A stretch of 64,000 nucleotides of DNA from Streptococcus merionis DSM 19192 (GTDB lineage: Bacteria > Bacillota > Bacilli > Lactobacillales > Streptococcaceae), in contig NZ_KB904550.1 in NCBI RefSeq assembly GCF_000380085.1, forward strand, positions 1-64,000, read 5' to 3'. The notes beneath the pieces were generated by a model. That model saw only the letters and a program-made list of their open reading frames with translations. It was not told where the DNA came from and searched no databases. The translations under genes and the position numbers were made by a program. This document shows, piece after piece, positions 45,484 to 55,117 of the stretch. The number at the start of each line of letters is the position of its first letter. The first letter of the stretch is position 1.

Positions 45484-47313
45484 CTATTCTGACTTGGTGG
45501 TCAATCTGACAGAGCTCTTACTAGCTTTTGCAAGAGCATCTGTTACTGTTTTGGCATAGATTTCTTGTCCTTCTCGGATACTGTCACTGTCATTTCCAAA
45601 ATGAACATAATCTGTAAAATGCCAGATTTGTGGGGAGTTGATGGCAACTTTGTACCAATCAGCTACAGTCACCCAGTCGTATTTTTCAGCTAATTTTAAT
45701 TCATAATCTCTCGTCAGATTCGCAAGAGATGCAGGATTTCCGGCCACTCGACCATCGTAAGGCGTCACCAAAATCAAACGATGCCCTTGAGGTACTGCTT
45801 TAATAATGTTATCTAATACTTCCTCATAGTTTGCAATCGTATTGGTTCCTGCGGCAATCACGACATCTCTAGGTAGAGTGCGATTTTTAATGCTTTCTTG
45901 CAAAAAGGCATAAGCTCCCTCAAGCGTACGACTAACTTCTCCTTCCACGACAACACCGTCAATCGCATCAGTCAGACCATCACTAGCTCGCAAAGCTACC
46001 GAATCCCCAATGACAAGCGTTCCTTCATAAACACCATAGTCAGAAGCAATTCTGCCATCAACAATCTGACGGGTCTGTGCCATTTTAGTGTCAGCTTGCT
46101 CTAGACCTTGGATCATCAAGTCTTTTTCCAAAGCACCAATACGAGGAGAAAAGAGCGATAGACCTAAAGCAAAGAGAGCAAAGACGCCTGCAACAATGGC
46201 TAGAGGTTTTTTAGCGCTGGTTAAATCAAGTTCAACCCCAGCAAACTTGACAGCTCTTCCCATCACTAAAGGCTCCAGTATGTAGAAAGACAAGCTCGCA
46301 AAGGCCACTGATAAGAGCAATGTCAGCCCAATCGCCACCCCTTTGTTGGTCATTTCAGAAAAAATGATGAAAAATGGCCAATGAAAGAGATAAACACCAT
46401 AGCTGATATTTGCCAGAAAAATTAGGACACCTGGTTCAGCGATATTCGGTGTCTTCTCATGCAGGACACGAAAAGCCAAAATAAGCGCTACTGCTGCAAG
46501 GCTGGCCAGGATAAAACCAATCCAGTAAGTCCATAAGTTCTCAAAAGTCAGGACAAGTGTTAAAATTCCCAAAACCAGAAGAGCAAGCAAGATGCCACCA
46601 AATACCTTTTTCGTATCCAATTTCTGGCTCAATTGTTTAAAAGCGGCTGTCGTCTGTCCAATACCTGATAAGGTCGCTAGAATCGCTCCGATAAAAAAGG
46701 TGAAGCCATGCTTGCCAGTTGCATAGTAAATAGCTGAAAGATTATCAGCATTAAAACTGCTCCAGATAAACCTTCCAAACATCACCAAGAAGAAAAGGCT
46801 CGATAAGCCAAACAGATAGGCTCGAAACTGCTCCTTGCTCTTAGCAACACGGCTCAATCCCCAGGTTAGAGCTCCCCATAAGAGGTAAAGCTGAACTTCT
46901 ATGCCCAAAGTCCACGTGTGAACGAAAAGATGGGGCACAAATTGGTTTTCATAAGAACCACCCTGTGCAATTTCAAAATAATTGGTGATAAAACCAATGG
47001 CTGCGGCTATTTGAGAGCCGATACCCGCCCTAAAGTCACTACGAATAAGAAGCGTTAAAGGCAGAACCACTCCGATCATCAAGAGAACAGGCGGCAAAAT
47101 CCGATACAGACGACGTCTATAGAAGCCAACGAGATCAATAGCATCTGTCTTTCCAAATTCATCTAAAAAGATAGCTGTTGTCAGAAAACCAGAAAAAACG
47201 AGAAAAATATCTACCCCGAAAAAACCGCCTCCAAAAACACTTGGCAGAAAGTGATAGAGCAAAACCATGCTCATCCCCAAGATTCGGACGAGTGAAAACC
47301 ATTTAATTCGCAT
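45484..47313 (-). CDS. Cell-wall acyltransferase, OatA-like
   Basis: A 609-residue membrane acyltransferase. The first 390 residues form an acyltransferase-3 domain with about 10-11 helices (RILGMSMVLLYHFLPSVFGGGFFGVDIFLVFSGF; catalytic His in LYHF). A last helix near 385-405 leads to an extracellular SGNH-like domain: VIGDSVALRA (nucleophile Ser) and WHFTDYVHFG near the end (Asp/His). This is the plan of OatA, which acetylates peptidoglycan for lysozyme resistance. The acceptor could differ. The start is chosen at 47313, ten bases after AAGGGAG, overlapping the MORN gene by 11 bp. Confidence 0.86.
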   Translation of the reverse strand: MRIKWFSLVRILGMSMVLLYHFLPSVFGGGFFGVDIFLVFSGFLTTAIFLDEFGKTDAIDLVGFYRRRLYRILPPVLLMIGVVLPLTLLIRSDFRAGIGSQIAAAIGFITNYFEIAQGGSYENQFVPHLFVHTWTLGIEVQLYLLWGALTWGLSRVAKSKEQFRAYLFGLSSLFFLVMFGRFIWSSFNADNLSAIYYATGKHGFTFFIGAILATLSGIGQTTAAFKQLSQKLDTKKVFGGILLALLVLGILTLVLTFENLWTYWIGFILASLAAVALILAFRVLHEKTPNIAEPGVLIFLANISYGVYLFHWPFFIIFSEMTNKGVAIGLTLLLSVAFASLSFYILEPLVMGRAVKFAGVELDLTSAKKPLAIVAGVFALFALGLSLFSPRIGALEKDLMIQGLEQADTKMAQTRQIVDGRIASDYGVYEGTLVIGDSVALRASDGLTDAIDGVVVEGEVSRTLEGAYAFLQESIKNRTLPRDVVIAAGTNTIANYEEVLDNIIKAVPQGHRLILVTPYDGRVAGNPASLANLTRDYELKLAEKYDWVTVADWYKVAINSPQIWHFTDYVHFGNDSDSIREGQEIYAKTVTDALAKASKSSVRLTTKSE

Positions 47314-47716
47314 CCTGATAGGCTCCCTTCTCGAACTTGCCTTCGTAGACAACACCATTTTCTGTTGTTAACTTTCCTTGGCCATGAGCGACACCATTGA
47401 CAAAGTCGCCCTCATAGACCCAGCCAGACTTAGCGGTGAACTTGCCCTTGCCTTGAAAGGTTCCATTGGAAAAATTTCCTTTGTAGACATCACCGTTTGA
47501 AAAGGTCAGCTTGCCTTGTCCATTCATTTTCTGGCGGACAACTTGCCCTTCATAGACGATAGCCCCATCTTTGTAGCTAGTCTTCACCGTTTTTGGAAAA
47601 CCAGACAATACCACAAATAAACCACATAGGACAACTAATCCCGCAGCAGCCATTTCTAAATTTCGCCGATGCAAATGTGGTTTTAAGCGCTCGTAATAAT
47701 ACTGAATCAATTCCAT
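47303..47716 (-). CDS. MORN repeat membrane protein
   Basis: A 137-residue protein with an N-terminal membrane helix (about 21-40) and then four to five MORN repeats (YEGQVVRQKMNGQGKLTFSN; YKGNFSNGTFQGKGK; YEGDFVNGVAHGQGK; YEGKFEKGAY). MORN repeats bind lipids or proteins. It overlaps the OatA-like gene and is thus co-expressed; a role as an anchor or partner of the acyltransferase is inferred from this. Confidence 0.9.
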   Translation of the reverse strand: MELIQYYYERLKPHLHRRNLEMAAAGLVVLCGLFVVLSGFPKTVKTSYKDGAIVYEGQVVRQKMNGQGKLTFSNGDVYKGNFSNGTFQGKGKFTAKSGWVYEGDFVNGVAHGQGKLTTENGVVYEGKFEKGAYQDAN

Positions 47717-47786
47717 ATGTCTCTTTTGCTCCTATATACTAACCATTATACTATATTTTAGAGCGTTTTTGAGATAAATGACAGTT

Positions 47787-48206
47787 TTATGTCAATTTTT
47801 TTACCCATTCTTGACATCCAGACAGGACACGTTGGTAGGTATCTTCAAAGTCACCCGTGTACCATGGATCAGGGACCGATTCTTCTGCAAATTGGACAAT
47901 TTTGTTATGGTATTTAGGATCTGACATGGCTTTGAGGTTTTCAACATTTGAAGCATCCATACCGATAATTACATCAAAATACTCAAAGTCATCTGAACTC
48001 ATCTTTGTCGAATCTTTTTTCACATCATAAGCAATCCCGTACTGTTTTAAAATGCCCTGAGTTCCCTCATGAATCGGATGACCATGCTCCCATCCAGAAG
48101 TTGCGCGACTCTCAATCTCTAACTCATCTGTCAAAGACTTCATGACAAACTCAGCCATAGGACTGCGACAGATGTTACCCAAGCAAACAAAACATACTTT
48201 TTTCAT
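47787..48206 (-). CDS. Low-molecular-weight protein tyrosine phosphatase
   Basis: A 139-residue phosphatase. The catalytic P-loop CLGNICRSPMAE lies near residues 8-19, and the acid loop VPDPWYTGDF near 110. It removes phosphate from protein tyrosines, with capsule or envelope kinases as frequent targets in streptococci. AGGAG lies upstream. In the same strand as the MORN/acyltransferase pair, but 70 bp away. Confidence 0.93.
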   Translation of the reverse strand: MKKVCFVCLGNICRSPMAEFVMKSLTDELEIESRATSGWEHGHPIHEGTQGILKQYGIAYDVKKDSTKMSSDDFEYFDVIIGMDASNVENLKAMSDPKYHNKIVQFAEESVPDPWYTGDFEDTYQRVLSGCQEWVKKLT

Positions 48207-48236
48207 ATAGAAACTCCTATCCTATTGTATTATTGG

Positions 48237-48266
48237 AAAAAGCCCTGAGACAAACATCTCAGGGCT
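48237..48266 (-). terminator. Terminator after tRNA-Thr
   Basis: Minus strand: ten-base arms AGCCCTGAGA/TCTCAGGGCT with a six-base loop, then a T run. Confidence 0.85.
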
Positions 48267-48274
48267 GGGGGAAA

Positions 48275-48347
48275 TGCTAATTGCCGGGATCGAACCGGCG
48301 ACCTCATCCTTACCATGGATGCGCTCTACCGACTGAGCTAAATCAGC
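48275..48347 (-). tRNA. tRNA-Thr (anticodon GGT)
   Basis: Minus strand cloverleaf of 73 nt without encoded CCA. Acceptor stem GCTGATT with AATTAGC, D arm GCTC/GAGC, anticodon stem CATCC/GGATG around loop ATGGTAA (anticodon GGT), T arm GCCGG/CCGGC with loop TTCGATC. Followed by a terminator. It forms the left border of the lantibiotic island. Confidence 0.95.
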
Positions 48348-48545
48348 GTACTTGAAAAGTATATCATAGAGTCTATAGACTGTCAATAGCTTGACTCAAT
48401 TTTTCACGCATGTCGCAAGAGCAATTTCTCCCAGACTGACGTCCATCTAAACCACTAGTGGAACTTACTGTAGGAAGTTACTGAATTCCCTCCTTCTTAA
48501 TATTATGGCAGGTGACTCTATCGGTAGAAGAAATGAGAGGAAAAT

Positions 48546-48571
48546 TAAAAGAGCCTAAGACAAAAAGGCTC
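48546..48571 (-). terminator. Probable terminator of the lantibiotic operon
   Basis: Minus strand GAGCC/GGCTC stem with an 11-base loop, then TTTTAATTTT. About 145 bp beyond the srtG stop. The rest of the 48348-48715 gap shows no gene. Confidence 0.6.
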
Positions 48572-48715
48572 CTTTGGACAAAATCATAAAAACTCACTAT
48601 ATTATTCGATTAAAATTTATACCTATTTTTAGTCAGATAAATTAGAGAGTCTTTATAACTTGGAAAAAATGGTATTTGTTATTAACAGATAAATAAAACT
48701 CAAAAATAGATATAC

Positions 48716-49438
48716 TCAGCTTTCCGTTAATCGATCTTGATTCCAATTCTGAAATACTCGCCTATGGAGCAAGAGCATTGCGATCGAAATAATAGCCATA
48801 ACAATAAGATGAATGCTAGCTATTTTCTGTTGATTGAATAAGACATCTGATATTCTTAAAGGCCATGACCATGGAATAAAAAACCATACCTTGTCACCTA
48901 GACTTGTTTCGCAAAATGCCGCAACAATCACCCCTATCATAGAAATTCCTAGTGCTACTCCTATACTACATAAATAACTAATGATATGATTTATTATATA
49001 TGTCGCAAAAGCAAGAATGATATAAAATGAAATGTTCAAAAAAACAACTTGAAAATTTACTATTGCACCACTCATTATCACAAAGATGCCGAATAGAGCA
49101 AAAGAAACCAGTAATACTATACAGTAGCACATCCATAGAAATATCAATTCTATAAAAAATGGCATGTAACTCGACAGTGAATACCCAAGCAAATACTTGA
49201 ATTTTCCTGCTTCTTCTTCTAAACTCTTTAACTGAATGGTTACAATACTAGAGGCAAAGGGAAGAAGTACTCCTACTATTTGGAAATAGGAAAACAATGC
49301 AATATTGTTTTGTATATCCCCACGCTGGATCCAGTAAAAGAATAGAAGTAGTGGAAATAATAATGTAGCTAAAATGTGCACTAGTAAATAAGACGTGTTT
49401 TTTATTTTTATGAAATTAGATTGTAAATAAGATTTCAT
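48716..49438 (-). CDS. srtG: Lantibiotic immunity ABC permease LanG
   Basis: A 240-residue membrane protein with about six helices, matching LanG subunits of LanFEG transporters that push the lantibiotic off the producer membrane. It is the last gene of the cluster, 2 bp after srtE, and is of the same size class as NisG. Sequence alone does not tell LanE from LanG; the names follow gene order. Codon use is AT-rich like the whole island. Confidence 0.82.
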   Translation of the reverse strand: MKSYLQSNFIKIKNTSYLLVHILATLLFPLLLFFYWIQRGDIQNNIALFSYFQIVGVLLPFASSIVTIQLKSLEEEAGKFKYLLGYSLSSYMPFFIELIFLWMCYCIVLLVSFALFGIFVIMSGAIVNFQVVFLNISFYIILAFATYIINHIISYLCSIGVALGISMIGVIVAAFCETSLGDKVWFFIPWSWPLRISDVLFNQQKIASIHLIVMAIISIAMLLLHRRVFQNWNQDRLTES

Positions 49439-49440
49439 TG

Positions 49441-50190
49441 CTATCTCACCTGCCTTTTAAAAGATATAGCAGCTAGCTCAGTTAATAAAATGAAGAAAAA
49501 GATACCTAAGCTAAGAGATATGAAAACAAGTGAATAGTCAGGAATAAAATCAGAACCAAAAGGAATACCATTTATCCTCATGCCTGTCATCGGCTCAAGA
49601 AGCTTCATTGACCAATCATAAGGAAACAAATACCATTTATCTAAGAGAGAAAAACTTGTACCAATAATTAGTGGAGATATAGTATTAATAATCATAACAA
49701 AATACAAATTAGTTTTTCTTGACAGCCATAAAGTAAGCGGAATTTGCCATAACGTAGTCAACCAAAGTAATAATATAGTCAGCAATATTCTCCCCAGACT
49801 TGTGATACTAGGTGTCGGTATAACTAAACTGACCACCACAAGCATTAAACCTAAGATTATGCTAATTGTTAAATTGATAAAAGCTATCAATATGACTCTT
49901 GTATATTCTACCTTTTTTAAATCAACGTCCCTTGATAAGAAAATCGAATACTTGTTAGAATCCTTTTCAAGTTTGTTTAACAGTCCAGAATTAACTGAAA
50001 TAATAACATTAATCCAAATAATTCCCCATTGGTTCAATGTTGTTTCTGCAGTTAGACGTAAGATACTTTCACCACCTAATGCAGAAAATAACAAAGATAA
50101 CATGATGCAAATGATGGGAAAAAGAAAGACCAACTTATAGATACTTGTATTTTTTATTTTCAGTAAATTAGACAGTATGATTTTCGTCAT
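49441..50190 (-). CDS. srtE: Lantibiotic immunity ABC permease LanE
   Basis: A 249-residue membrane protein with about six helices, of the ABC-2 permease type used by LanE proteins (MTKIILSNLLKIKNTS, then LVFLFPIICIMLSLL). The start is the ATG at 50190, 11 bases after GAGGAGG; a TTG at 50196 overlapping the srtF stop is an equally possible start. It would form the immunity transporter with SrtF and SrtG. Confidence 0.84.
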   Translation of the reverse strand: MTKIILSNLLKIKNTSIYKLVFLFPIICIMLSLLFSALGGESILRLTAETTLNQWGIIWINVIISVNSGLLNKLEKDSNKYSIFLSRDVDLKKVEYTRVILIAFINLTISIILGLMLVVVSLVIPTPSITSLGRILLTILLLWLTTLWQIPLTLWLSRKTNLYFVMIINTISPLIIGTSFSLLDKWYLFPYDWSMKLLEPMTGMRINGIPFGSDFIPDYSLVFISLSLGIFFFILLTELAAISFKRQVR

Positions 50191-50192
50191 AG

Positions 50193-50885
50193 TCAACCTA
50201 ACCTCCTCTCAGATAAAATTAGACCATTAAACAGTTGCTCAAGATTCTCAGAGCCATCATATTCTTTCTCTAGGATAATCTTTCCTTCATAGATGAAACC
50301 AATAAAATCAGCCAGATGTTCAACCTCCGAAAGAATATGACTTGAAATCATGATTGTCATTCCTTCTGATTTAAATGATTCTATAATTTCCCTCAATTCT
50401 TGAATTCCAATAGGATCCAAACCATTAGTAGGCTCGTCCAATATAAGTAAATTAGGTGAATTTATTAAAGAGATAGCTATACCTAACCGTTGCTTCATCC
50501 CAAGAGAGAATTGTTTTACTGGTCTCTTATCAATATTCCCCAGACCAACTTTCTTTAATAATGGAAGTATGGTGCTATCTGAAATACCAAGCATTGTTGT
50601 AACTACTTTCATATTATCATAGGCACTCAAATTCTTGTAAAGTGGTGGTTCTTCAATAATACTCCCAATTTTGCGCAAATCTCGACGTGACCACTCTCTG
50701 CCTTCAAACATAATAGAACCACTCGTCTTATTAATTAAACCTGTCAAAATTTTCATTATAGTTGATTTTCCAGCACCATTTGGACCAATTAAAGCATAAA
50801 CTTTCCCTTTAGGAATATTCATATTGACATTATCTAATACAGTTCTCTTACCATAAGATTTTTTTAAGTTTTGTACTTTTAACAT
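50193..50885 (-). CDS. srtF: Lantibiotic immunity ABC ATPase LanF
   Basis: A 230-residue ATPase. Walker A is GPNGAGKST, signature FSLGMKQRLGIA, Walker B LLILDEPTNGLDP. In place of the usual Q loop it has IIEEPPLY, the E loop known to mark LanF proteins of lantibiotic immunity. The start is the ATG at 50885, after GGGAG; a longer form would overlap srtB and is not needed. Functions with SrtE and SrtG. Confidence 0.92.
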   Translation of the reverse strand: MLKVQNLKKSYGKRTVLDNVNMNIPKGKVYALIGPNGAGKSTIMKILTGLINKTSGSIMFEGREWSRRDLRKIGSIIEEPPLYKNLSAYDNMKVVTTMLGISDSTILPLLKKVGLGNIDKRPVKQFSLGMKQRLGIAISLINSPNLLILDEPTNGLDPIGIQELREIIESFKSEGMTIMISSHILSEVEHLADFIGFIYEGKIILEKEYDGSENLEQLFNGLILSERRLG

Positions 50886-50899
50886 ATTAATCACTCCCA

Positions 50900-53857
50900 T
50901 TATATATACTGTTGAGCATTTAGTGTGTAGTAAGCAAAACAATATACCTTCTCTTCAAATTCTCTATCAATTCCGTTTAATCGGTTCATTGATAAATGCA
51001 AAAAACTTCCTACTAAATTAAATTTAGTATTATAAATAGTATTTGAACTACCAAATTGATTGTATTCTTCCATATAAGATGCGAGATATTTATCCATTTC
51101 CTGGAAAAAATCATATTTATCTAACGCTGAGGCTACTCCATTCAGGCTCTTCATATACTCAATAGGTAAATCAATTGGTAAATTTTTAAATTCTTTTTTA
51201 TATTTTCCAGTATAATTCTCAAATAGAAAAGAAAGCCTTGTTTCTTTATCTTTAAAGAAGTAATTTAGATAGTGTAAAACCAAATAAGTGGCACAAATTA
51301 ATCTTTCATTATCTGAGAATTCTATTGTATTATTCATCAATAAAATAGATTCTTTACAAAAAATTTCCTCAGCATAACTTATTAAATCAGGTCCTCCATA
51401 TCTATTAACTTCTGGCTTATAGCTACTCACTTCTATATCAGAGATAATACCATTTTCTATCAGTTGGGGTAATAAATCATGAACTACTGACAAATACAAA
51501 GAAAAATTATTTTCAATTGAATTACAATTTACGCGAATTCTTACATGATCATTGATGTCATTATATCTCATGTAGAACATTTTGGTTTGATTACAATTTT
51601 CTGGTACTCTATTCGCAAAAAAATGGTTCCAGTAACTTAATAGTTCATTTTGTCGTTCTTTTGGACCATACAATTTTAAAAATAGCCAGTCACAAAATGG
51701 TAAATATGTTTTCTTAATTTCATTTTTAAAGATTACCTTAGTTTCGCGACTTACTTTTTTATTTAAGTTTTTAATGATTGGAACCACTATTTCTGCGTTG
51801 TAGTTACCCAAATATTCTTTAAAAATTGACTCCCCTTTCTCAATTTCTCTTAGTGAAACAAGTGCGTATTTCTTAATATTTTTAAATAAAATCTCTAAGT
51901 CATCATCCATAGATAAGTCTAGCCTTAATTCATTATCTGCATATTTCAAAATGCTGTCCTTGGGAACTTTGTATGTCTTTCTAAAATTATCAAATATGAC
52001 TTTTTTATCAGTAAATTTATTTTGAGTTAGTAGCTGTTCTCTCATCACTGATAAATTCCATTGTGCAGTAGCTATCGTAATTCCCTCAAATGAAATTTCA
52101 GGAATATAGACTCTTTCCTGAGCCAAAATATCCCACGGAAATAAAGACCAATGTGATAAACCATACTCAAACTCTGATATATCAACCAACAATCTCAGTA
52201 CCTTACTTTGGCTATCAGAATTCAACATATTATTCATAGTAAATTTTAACTCATTCTCCCCATCTCTTGTTGTAAAATGAAACTTACCTTCACTATACCT
52301 TATATAAATGTCTTCTAATCTAATCTCATTTGTTGAATCCCATGATGTTGTAAAAAATGAGGTATTAAAGGATTCGTCACTATAATTTTGCATTACATTC
52401 GCTATTCTTATCTGCTTCGGAACGAATGATAACTCTACGTTCATACAATTTTGCTGATTTAACTTTTTAATTGTTGTTCTTAATCGTTCGCTTAATGTGT
52501 AGAATCTACCGAAACTTCTACCAGCCTGACCAGAACCAATGTTGGCACCTAAATATAACTTGACATCATTATTTAGCTTTTTGATATTAAAATTTAACTC
52601 AAATGATTCTAAACTATTATTTTGATCTATTTCAAAATCATCTAAATCTCTTGAGCTAAATTCAATACCACTACCATTTAAAAGAGCATCCTCATATTTC
52701 TTTTCAAACATTTGCATTATTGGGTCACTTAACTCTATTTCTTCTCCTGATTCATCTTTGTAATATTCCGGAAATCCTATGCCAATATCTTTATTTATTA
52801 CTTCTACAAATGGAATTGCACAATTTTCTCCATATTTTCCAATAAATTTCAATTGATACTCTTCAAACGAATTTTTCCGACCTCCTCTTCTCTTTACGCT
52901 AGCATTCAACTTTACAAACATTCCTGCAAACTGCTTTATAGTTTCAGAAGATTTTTCTGACAATATATCAAAATCACCATCAAACTTTGCTAAGGAATCT
53001 ACCTTTAGATAATTACCACCATTATCATATTTATGAATATTTTTCATAACATCAAAGATTCGAAGAAGTAAATTACTACCTTCACCGATTTTTAAATCAT
53101 TATAATCTTCAATCATATTTTTTAAATTATGTAAATCATTTATTAGTTTTCCTTTTTCTAATTTTGACAATAAATAATCTAGGGAATTAATATTACAAAT
53201 TGGTGGCCTCAAATCTGAAATTAAAAAATCATTTTCAACTAAATTGTAGATAAATGATGTTAGTACTTCTAAAGCTACCTCTGGATAGCTATTTTTAAGT
53301 ATGTTTATCAATGCTTCATAGCTTACATAGTCTTTTTGACATTTTTCAATCAATATCTGAACTGGCTTCAAAAGGCTTATATTTCTATCCTCCTCAAACT
53401 CATTCACTGTAAATGGTAATACATATCTATCTCCTTGGATAAACGCTGCTGTATTTATCTTAAAGTCAAGCTTTTCAATATTCTTTATTTCATAAGATTT
53501 CACTAAAGAATATACCCAAAGATAATCTGGTGCTGCTTTTTTAGCAAAGCTAATTTTTTGCACATTAGAGTTATTTTCATTCGTTAGGTCAACTACATTT
53601 ATTGCAGTAAAAATTCCAAACGGAGTTGTCCGAAATGCTGCTCTTTTTGCGTAACTCTTTAATGATACTTTTACATTTTGTTTTTTCTTTTCATTACATT
53701 TATCAATATTTATTACACTATTATAGAGACTAGGACTAGCAACTAGAAGTTGCTCCATAAAAACTTTATCATTTATCAGTTCCTCATATCCTTTATTATA
53801 AAATTCTTGTTTTTGCAAAGGAATGCGGATCATACCTCTTGGAAATATATTATACAT
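50900..53857 (-). CDS. srtB: Lantibiotic dehydratase LanB
   Basis: A 985-residue full-length LanB that dehydrates Ser and Thr of the precursor by glutamylation from Glu-tRNA and elimination. The N-terminal domain has the RTTPFGIF motif at residues 76-83 (tRNA/glutamylation site). The C-terminal elimination domain is marked by FYMRYNDINDHVRIRV and RYGGPDL. Single protein, no split. RBS AGAGGAG before the ATG. It lies 18 bp after srtC and is followed by srtF. Its DNA is strongly AT-rich with long A and T runs, unlike the housekeeping genes around the island, which suggests transfer. Confidence 0.95.
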   Translation of the reverse strand: MYNIFPRGMIRIPLQKQEFYNKGYEELINDKVFMEQLLVASPSLYNSVINIDKCNEKKKQNVKVSLKSYAKRAAFRTTPFGIFTAINVVDLTNENNSNVQKISFAKKAAPDYLWVYSLVKSYEIKNIEKLDFKINTAAFIQGDRYVLPFTVNEFEEDRNISLLKPVQILIEKCQKDYVSYEALINILKNSYPEVALEVLTSFIYNLVENDFLISDLRPPICNINSLDYLLSKLEKGKLINDLHNLKNMIEDYNDLKIGEGSNLLLRIFDVMKNIHKYDNGGNYLKVDSLAKFDGDFDILSEKSSETIKQFAGMFVKLNASVKRRGGRKNSFEEYQLKFIGKYGENCAIPFVEVINKDIGIGFPEYYKDESGEEIELSDPIMQMFEKKYEDALLNGSGIEFSSRDLDDFEIDQNNSLESFELNFNIKKLNNDVKLYLGANIGSGQAGRSFGRFYTLSERLRTTIKKLNQQNCMNVELSFVPKQIRIANVMQNYSDESFNTSFFTTSWDSTNEIRLEDIYIRYSEGKFHFTTRDGENELKFTMNNMLNSDSQSKVLRLLVDISEFEYGLSHWSLFPWDILAQERVYIPEISFEGITIATAQWNLSVMREQLLTQNKFTDKKVIFDNFRKTYKVPKDSILKYADNELRLDLSMDDDLEILFKNIKKYALVSLREIEKGESIFKEYLGNYNAEIVVPIIKNLNKKVSRETKVIFKNEIKKTYLPFCDWLFLKLYGPKERQNELLSYWNHFFANRVPENCNQTKMFYMRYNDINDHVRIRVNCNSIENNFSLYLSVVHDLLPQLIENGIISDIEVSSYKPEVNRYGGPDLISYAEEIFCKESILLMNNTIEFSDNERLICATYLVLHYLNYFFKDKETRLSFLFENYTGKYKKEFKNLPIDLPIEYMKSLNGVASALDKYDFFQEMDKYLASYMEEYNQFGSSNTIYNTKFNLVGSFLHLSMNRLNGIDREFEEKVYCFAYYTLNAQQYI

Positions 53858-53875
53858 CTTGTTCTCCTCTTTTAA

Positions 53876-55117
53876 TTAAATAAACATTCTTTCCCACAAC
53901 AATTCCTCATCACTATAAGGATTTAATAAAAATAAGACTATGCCTGACACCCCCTGTAATATACCAACTGACTCCAGTTCAACTTCTACTTCCCCTAATT
54001 TTTCTCTATCAGTATATCCAAATATTTTCTGCTCTGAGAATTGCATTATTATTTCTTGGCGTAGGTAATCTGCAAAATTTGCTAATTCCACATTTGAATA
54101 GCTTCTACCAATCAAATCATATATAAAGGCAACACCTGATAATCCATGACACATTGACGGTGAATAAATATTTTTTTCTGTACTGTTCATCTGAGCAACC
54201 AAACTTTCGACAATATTATCAGTATAGTTTAAATCCATCAATTGACATATTTTAAATAAAGCGAGTGCTGTTCCAGGAGTACCATAGCACCACGCCATCC
54301 TAGTAGGAAGATTTTTAAAATCAAAATTCAAAATATTATCAGAATATATTTTTCCAGGCCACAGTTTATCTTCTCTTCTACATAAGAACACTAGCTTAAT
54401 AGCTTTATTCAATATCTCTACATCTTCTTTTAAGATTCTTTCTGATTTTAATTTTGCTAATGTTAACATTGGGCCAACAATTCCATGAGCAATACCCAAA
54501 TCTAATTCATTTTTTGTGTCTACAGAACAATTTGTTACTTTATACAAAATTGTCTCAACGTACTTCAAAAGATAAGTCCCTATTTGTTTTAATTCTTCAA
54601 AAAAATATTCTCTCTCAAGTATTAAGTAATTAACTATTCCACTAAAACCGTTAACCATATCATAGTCAAATGGCTCAATAATCCTCTTATCAATATTTGA
54701 TAAACTTATAATCAATTTTTCTTGAGTTTGTTCTTTCAACAGGCAATGTAAAGAGCTCAACAGCTTTGTATAATATTTTCCTGATATACTAGCTTCTCTA
54801 ATAGCTAATGAAATACCAGCAGTTCCCGCATAAAGAGATGGGGATTCTATGCCATCTTTGGAGATGATTTCAACTAATTTCTCAATGTGTATGTTAGACA
54901 ACGCTATATATTTCTCTTGTTTTGTTACTTTATATAGTGAACTATACATTAAGATTAATGATGGTATACCGTGACTTAAAGATTTCTCAAAAAAAGTATT
55001 TTGGTATTTAGGTTCTATGTTAATTAGCGCTTTATTTGCACTTTCTGCTACTACCCGTTCATAGTTCGTGAAACTACCAGCAACATAACCTAAAATTTGT
55101 TCAATTTGAGGTGTCAT
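53876..55117 (-). CDS. srtC: Lantibiotic cyclase LanC
   Basis: A protein of about 413 residues that joins Cys thiols to dehydrated residues to form lanthionine rings. Zinc ligands are visible: Cys277 in WCYGTPG, and Cys323-His324 in SMCHGLSG; AHGIVGP near 211 adds the conserved His. The start is uncertain: the ATG at 55117 lies 13 bases after GGAG, and a TTG at 55123 lies seven bases after it. Either way it overlaps the end of srtT. Partner of SrtB and SrtT in the modification complex at the membrane. Confidence 0.93.
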   Translation of the reverse strand: MTPQIEQILGYVAGSFTNYERVVAESANKALINIEPKYQNTFFEKSLSHGIPSLILMYSSLYKVTKQEKYIALSNIHIEKLVEIISKDGIESPSLYAGTAGISLAIREASISGKYYTKLLSSLHCLLKEQTQEKLIISLSNIDKRIIEPFDYDMVNGFSGIVNYLILEREYFFEELKQIGTYLLKYVETILYKVTNCSVDTKNELDLGIAHGIVGPMLTLAKLKSERILKEDVEILNKAIKLVFLCRREDKLWPGKIYSDNILNFDFKNLPTRMAWCYGTPGTALALFKICQLMDLNYTDNIVESLVAQMNSTEKNIYSPSMCHGLSGVAFIYDLIGRSYSNVELANFADYLRQEIIMQFSEQKIFGYTDREKLGEVEVELESVGILQGVSGIVLFLLNPYSDEELLWERMFI